DNA from: Chitinophagaceae bacterium
Lineage (GTDB): Bacteria > Bacteroidota > Bacteroidia > Chitinophagales > Chitinophagaceae
Length of the DNA stretch: 17,206 nt
Direction: 5' to 3'
Assembly (NCBI GenBank): GCA_947447815.1
Contig: CANFLJ010000006.1
Location: forward strand, 1-17,206
Part shown: in pieces, positions 14,993 through 17,206 of the stretch
Layout: each line of letters opens with the position of its first letter
Numbering within the stretch: the first letter of the stretch is position 1
Notes under the pieces: model-generated
Seen by the model: only the letters and a program-made list of their open reading frames with translations
What the model was told of the DNA's origin: nothing
The model's database searches: none
Made by a program: the position numbers and the translations under genes

Positions 14993-17083
14993 TTATTGTT
15001 GAGCCTGAATAGCGGTGATAACAACGGTGTTGAATATATCATCCACCGTACAACCTCTGCTAAGGTCATTTACGGGCTTATTCAGCCCTTGCAACATTGG
15101 TCCTATTGCCAATGCACCAGTTTCTCTCTGTACAGCTTTGTAAGTATTATTACCCGTATTTAAATCAGGGAAAATTAATACACTGGCCTGACCAGCTACT
15201 TTTGAATTAGGAAGCTTTTGTCTGCCTACATTTGGGTCTACAGCAGCATCGTATTGAATAGGTCCTTCTACCTCTAAATCAGGACGTATTTTCTTAATAA
15301 TCTCCGTAGCGGCTCTTACTTTCTCTACATCTTCACCCTGACCTGAACTACCAGAGGAGTATGACAACATAGCAATTTTGGGTTCTATTCCAAACATTTT
15401 GCTACTCTCAGCAGATGATATTGCTATTTCTGCAAGTTGTTCTGAAGTAGGATTAGGATTAACAGCGCAATCTCCAAACACACTTACTCTATCTGGCAAA
15501 CACATAAAGAAAATAGAAGAAACAGTATTAACACCAGGTTTAGTTTTTACAAACTGCAAAGCTGGTCTGATGGTATGTTGAGTGGTATGATTAGCACCTG
15601 ATACCATTCCATCAGCTTCACCAAGATAAACCATCATTGTTCCAAAGTATGAAACATCGGACATTAAATCTCTGGCCATCTCCATATTTACATTCTTCGA
15701 TTTCCTTAGCTCAAATAGTTGTTCCACGTATCGGTTATAATTCTCTGATTCTTTTGGATTTACAATGTTTACTTTATTAAGATCAAAATTCAGATTCAGC
15801 CTTTTCACTGTATTTGCAATATCTTCTCTTCTTCCCAGAATAGTAAGTTCTACAATTCCCTGATTAATCAAACGGGAAGCTGCAATAATAATTCTATCGT
15901 CATCCCCTTCAGGTAAAACAATGTGTTTTTTATTTGACACAGCTCTTTTTACCAACTGATACTGAAACATTCTTGGAGTAATACCTTCTGGTTGATAATT
16001 CAGTATTTTAGACTCTATGCTGGTTGTATCTACATATTTATCAAATTCAGCTATGGCTATTTCTATTTTATGCAAATTATCAGCATATATATGCGATCTG
16101 GTATTACTTACTTTAGTAACTGTTTCAAAAGTGCCAGTTGTAACCCAAACAATAGGAAAAACAGTTTCCAGTCCTTCAATCAACTTGACAATTGGCTCTT
16201 CGGGCAGTAAACCACCAGTCAATAGCATCCCTGCTACTTTAGGATAGTTCTTCGATATATTCGCTTGCAAAGCAGCCAGTATTATATCTCCCCTATCACC
16301 CGGAGTTACAATCAAAGTATTATCTTCTAATCTATGCAACAGATTTCTTAGTTGCATAGCCCCAACTATGTATTTGTTTACCAAATTGGAAGAAAGATGT
16401 TTTCCAAAAAGTACATTCCCTCCTACCGCTTCCGTAATTTCTTTCATGGTAGGATTTCCCAGATCTTTATTAAATGGAATACATGAATAAAGAACCTCTT
16501 TTGGAAGGCGATGCTTACATAATTGTTTCAAACTATCAATCTGAAAAGGTTCTACTTTATTAATTACAGATGCCAGTACCTGTACATCCTTATCTACAAA
16601 ACCATTGATGGAAGAAAGCAAATAATTTACAATTTCATCGGGGGTTCTTTTGTCTCCATTAATGACTAAAATAACCGGCAACCCAAGATTTTTGGATATT
16701 TCTACATTCAATTCCATCTCAAAAGTATTACCATCGCCTTCAAAATCGGTACCTTCTACAATTACAAAGTCATTTGATTCTTCCAGTTTTTTATACTTAG
16801 CTATTACCAGATCGATAATCTTAGATTCGTTTCCTTCACTTCTAAGTTTCATTACCTCTTCACGTGTAAAAGCATACATATCTTCTTTACGTCCTGGAAG
16901 CCCAAAAAAACTGGTAATTGTATCAATATGGCTATTGGTACTCTGGTTAGGTAAATGCTTAACAATTGGTTTGAAATAAGCTACTTTCTTGATTTTACCG
17001 GAAAGTAAATTCATTAAACCCAATGCAGCTAATGACTTTCCACTTGATTGATCTGTTGTTGCAATAAATACGCCTCTTGTCAT
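14993..17083 (-). CDS. pta: Phosphate acetyltransferase, long form
   Basis: This cytoplasmic enzyme converts acetyl-CoA + phosphate to acetyl phosphate + CoA and feeds AckA. At 696 residues it is the long, three-part type. It has an N-terminal BioD-like P-loop domain (1 to about 220; DQSSGKS at 11-17, KPI at 38-40), a DRTGG-type regulatory domain (about 225-345; GDRGDI at 262-267, MLLTGG at 286-291) and the catalytic PTA_PTB domain (about 372-696). The catalytic domain shows HIVLPEGDDDRII (387-399), SGANHTTQHTIRPALQ (495-510), SYSSGSSGQGEDVEKVRAA (575-593), QYDAAVDP (610-617) and ANVLIFPDLNTGN-like ASVLIFPDLNTGN (633-645). The P-loop Lys16 is kept, so nucleotide binding is plausible. The start at 17083 gives the MTRGVFIATT beta strand expected for a P-loop domain. 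It is the first gene of the operon with ackA. Confidence 0.97.
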   Translation of the reverse strand: MTRGVFIATTDQSSGKSLAALGLMNLLSGKIKKVAYFKPIVKHLPNQSTNSHIDTITSFFGLPGRKEDMYAFTREEVMKLRSEGNESKIIDLVIAKYKKLEESNDFVIVEGTDFEGDGNTFEMELNVEISKNLGLPVILVINGDKRTPDEIVNYLLSSINGFVDKDVQVLASVINKVEPFQIDSLKQLCKHRLPKEVLYSCIPFNKDLGNPTMKEITEAVGGNVLFGKHLSSNLVNKYIVGAMQLRNLLHRLEDNTLIVTPGDRGDIILAALQANISKNYPKVAGMLLTGGLLPEEPIVKLIEGLETVFPIVWVTTGTFETVTKVSNTRSHIYADNLHKIEIAIAEFDKYVDTTSIESKILNYQPEGITPRMFQYQLVKRAVSNKKHIVLPEGDDDRIIIAASRLINQGIVELTILGRREDIANTVKRLNLNFDLNKVNIVNPKESENYNRYVEQLFELRKSKNVNMEMARDLMSDVSYFGTMMVYLGEADGMVSGANHTTQHTIRPALQFVKTKPGVNTVSSIFFMCLPDRVSVFGDCAVNPNPTSEQLAEIAISSAESSKMFGIEPKIAMLSYSSGSSGQGEDVEKVRAATEIIKKIRPDLEVEGPIQYDAAVDPNVGRQKLPNSKVAGQASVLIFPDLNTGNNTYKAVQRETGALAIGPMLQGLNKPVNDLSRGCTVDDIFNTVVITAIQAQQ

Positions 17084-17098
17084 AATATTTGTTCGGTT

Positions 17099-17129
17099 AT
17101 AATATATTTAGTTCAATTTCATGGCAAAA
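17099..17129 (-). promoter_or_regulatory. Candidate promoter of pta-ackA
   Basis: On the minus strand, TTTTG (17125-17129) is followed after 18 bp by TATATTAT (17099-17106), about 15 bp before the pta start. This partly matches the Bacteroidota -33 TTTG / -7 TAnnTTTG pattern; the last two positions of the -7 box deviate. By-eye call in AT-rich sequence. Confidence 0.25.
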
Positions 17130-17206
17130 GTCAGCATTTCTAACCAAACTAACTATGACGTTTGTCAACCGACGATATGAGCAACAATAGTATTTAACGC
17201 TTATAA

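Noticed and set aside
16017..16247. Plus-strand open frames within pta (15378-15581, 15992-16210, 16017-16247, 16650-16979)
   Set aside because: They are antisense shadows of a full-length, well-conserved pta with no independent evidence.

Overview
The window looks like a chromosomal segment of a low-GC Bacteroidota bacterium, most likely from the Chitinophagales or a related Cytophagia/Sphingobacteriia-type lineage. The evidence is a type IX secretion (T9SS) C-terminal sorting domain (YPNP...G) on a giant surface protein, signal peptides that end just before Gln, lipoproteins with short lipoboxes, AT-rich leaders without Shine-Dalgarno sequences, and a long-form Pta. The family assignment is inference; no 16S or marker gene is present.

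Layout. (1) 1-189 is the last 62 codons of a gene that starts outside the window. It encodes a T9SS-type C-terminus closely related to that of the giant gene at 5319-13037, and it ends at a strong hairpin terminator. (2) 280-4154 holds three same-strand genes, each encoding a predicted lipoprotein: a di-heme cytochrome c peroxidase/MauG-family protein, a 598-residue protein that I read as a divergent copper amine oxidase (quinoprotein) homologue without its copper-binding histidines, and a probable beta-propeller protein. (3) 4155-4790 is a very AT-rich gap. (4) 4791-5183 encodes a small secreted protein with a BamE/SmpA-like motif. (5) 5319-13037 encodes a 2572-residue T9SS-exported, adhesin-like surface protein with four SdrD-B-like domains, a central propeller-like region, eight Big2-type Ig repeats, an Ig-like domain, a PKD domain, an unassigned region and the sorting domain. 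A strong terminator follows. (6) 13179-13500 is a noncoding nested tandem repeat of about 84 bp built from about 21-bp subunits. (7) 13770-17083, on the minus strand, is the pta-ackA operon, which converts acetyl-CoA to acetate with ATP gain and ends at its own terminator.

How the parts may work together. Pta and AckA form an ordinary overflow/fermentation module unrelated to the plus-strand genes. The giant protein and the paralogue whose tail lies at 1-189 are probably cell-surface or matrix adhesins that share a secretion signal. The most interesting part is the three-lipoprotein cassette between them. A MauG-like di-heme enzyme, a family that includes enzymes oxidising Tyr/Trp residues of partner proteins, sits directly next to a quinoprotein-fold protein that keeps the Asn-Tyr cofactor motif but has lost the copper site that normally makes the cofactor. 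That suggests a possible undescribed peroxidase-substrate pair, but it rests on motif recognition by eye and needs a structure or profile search.
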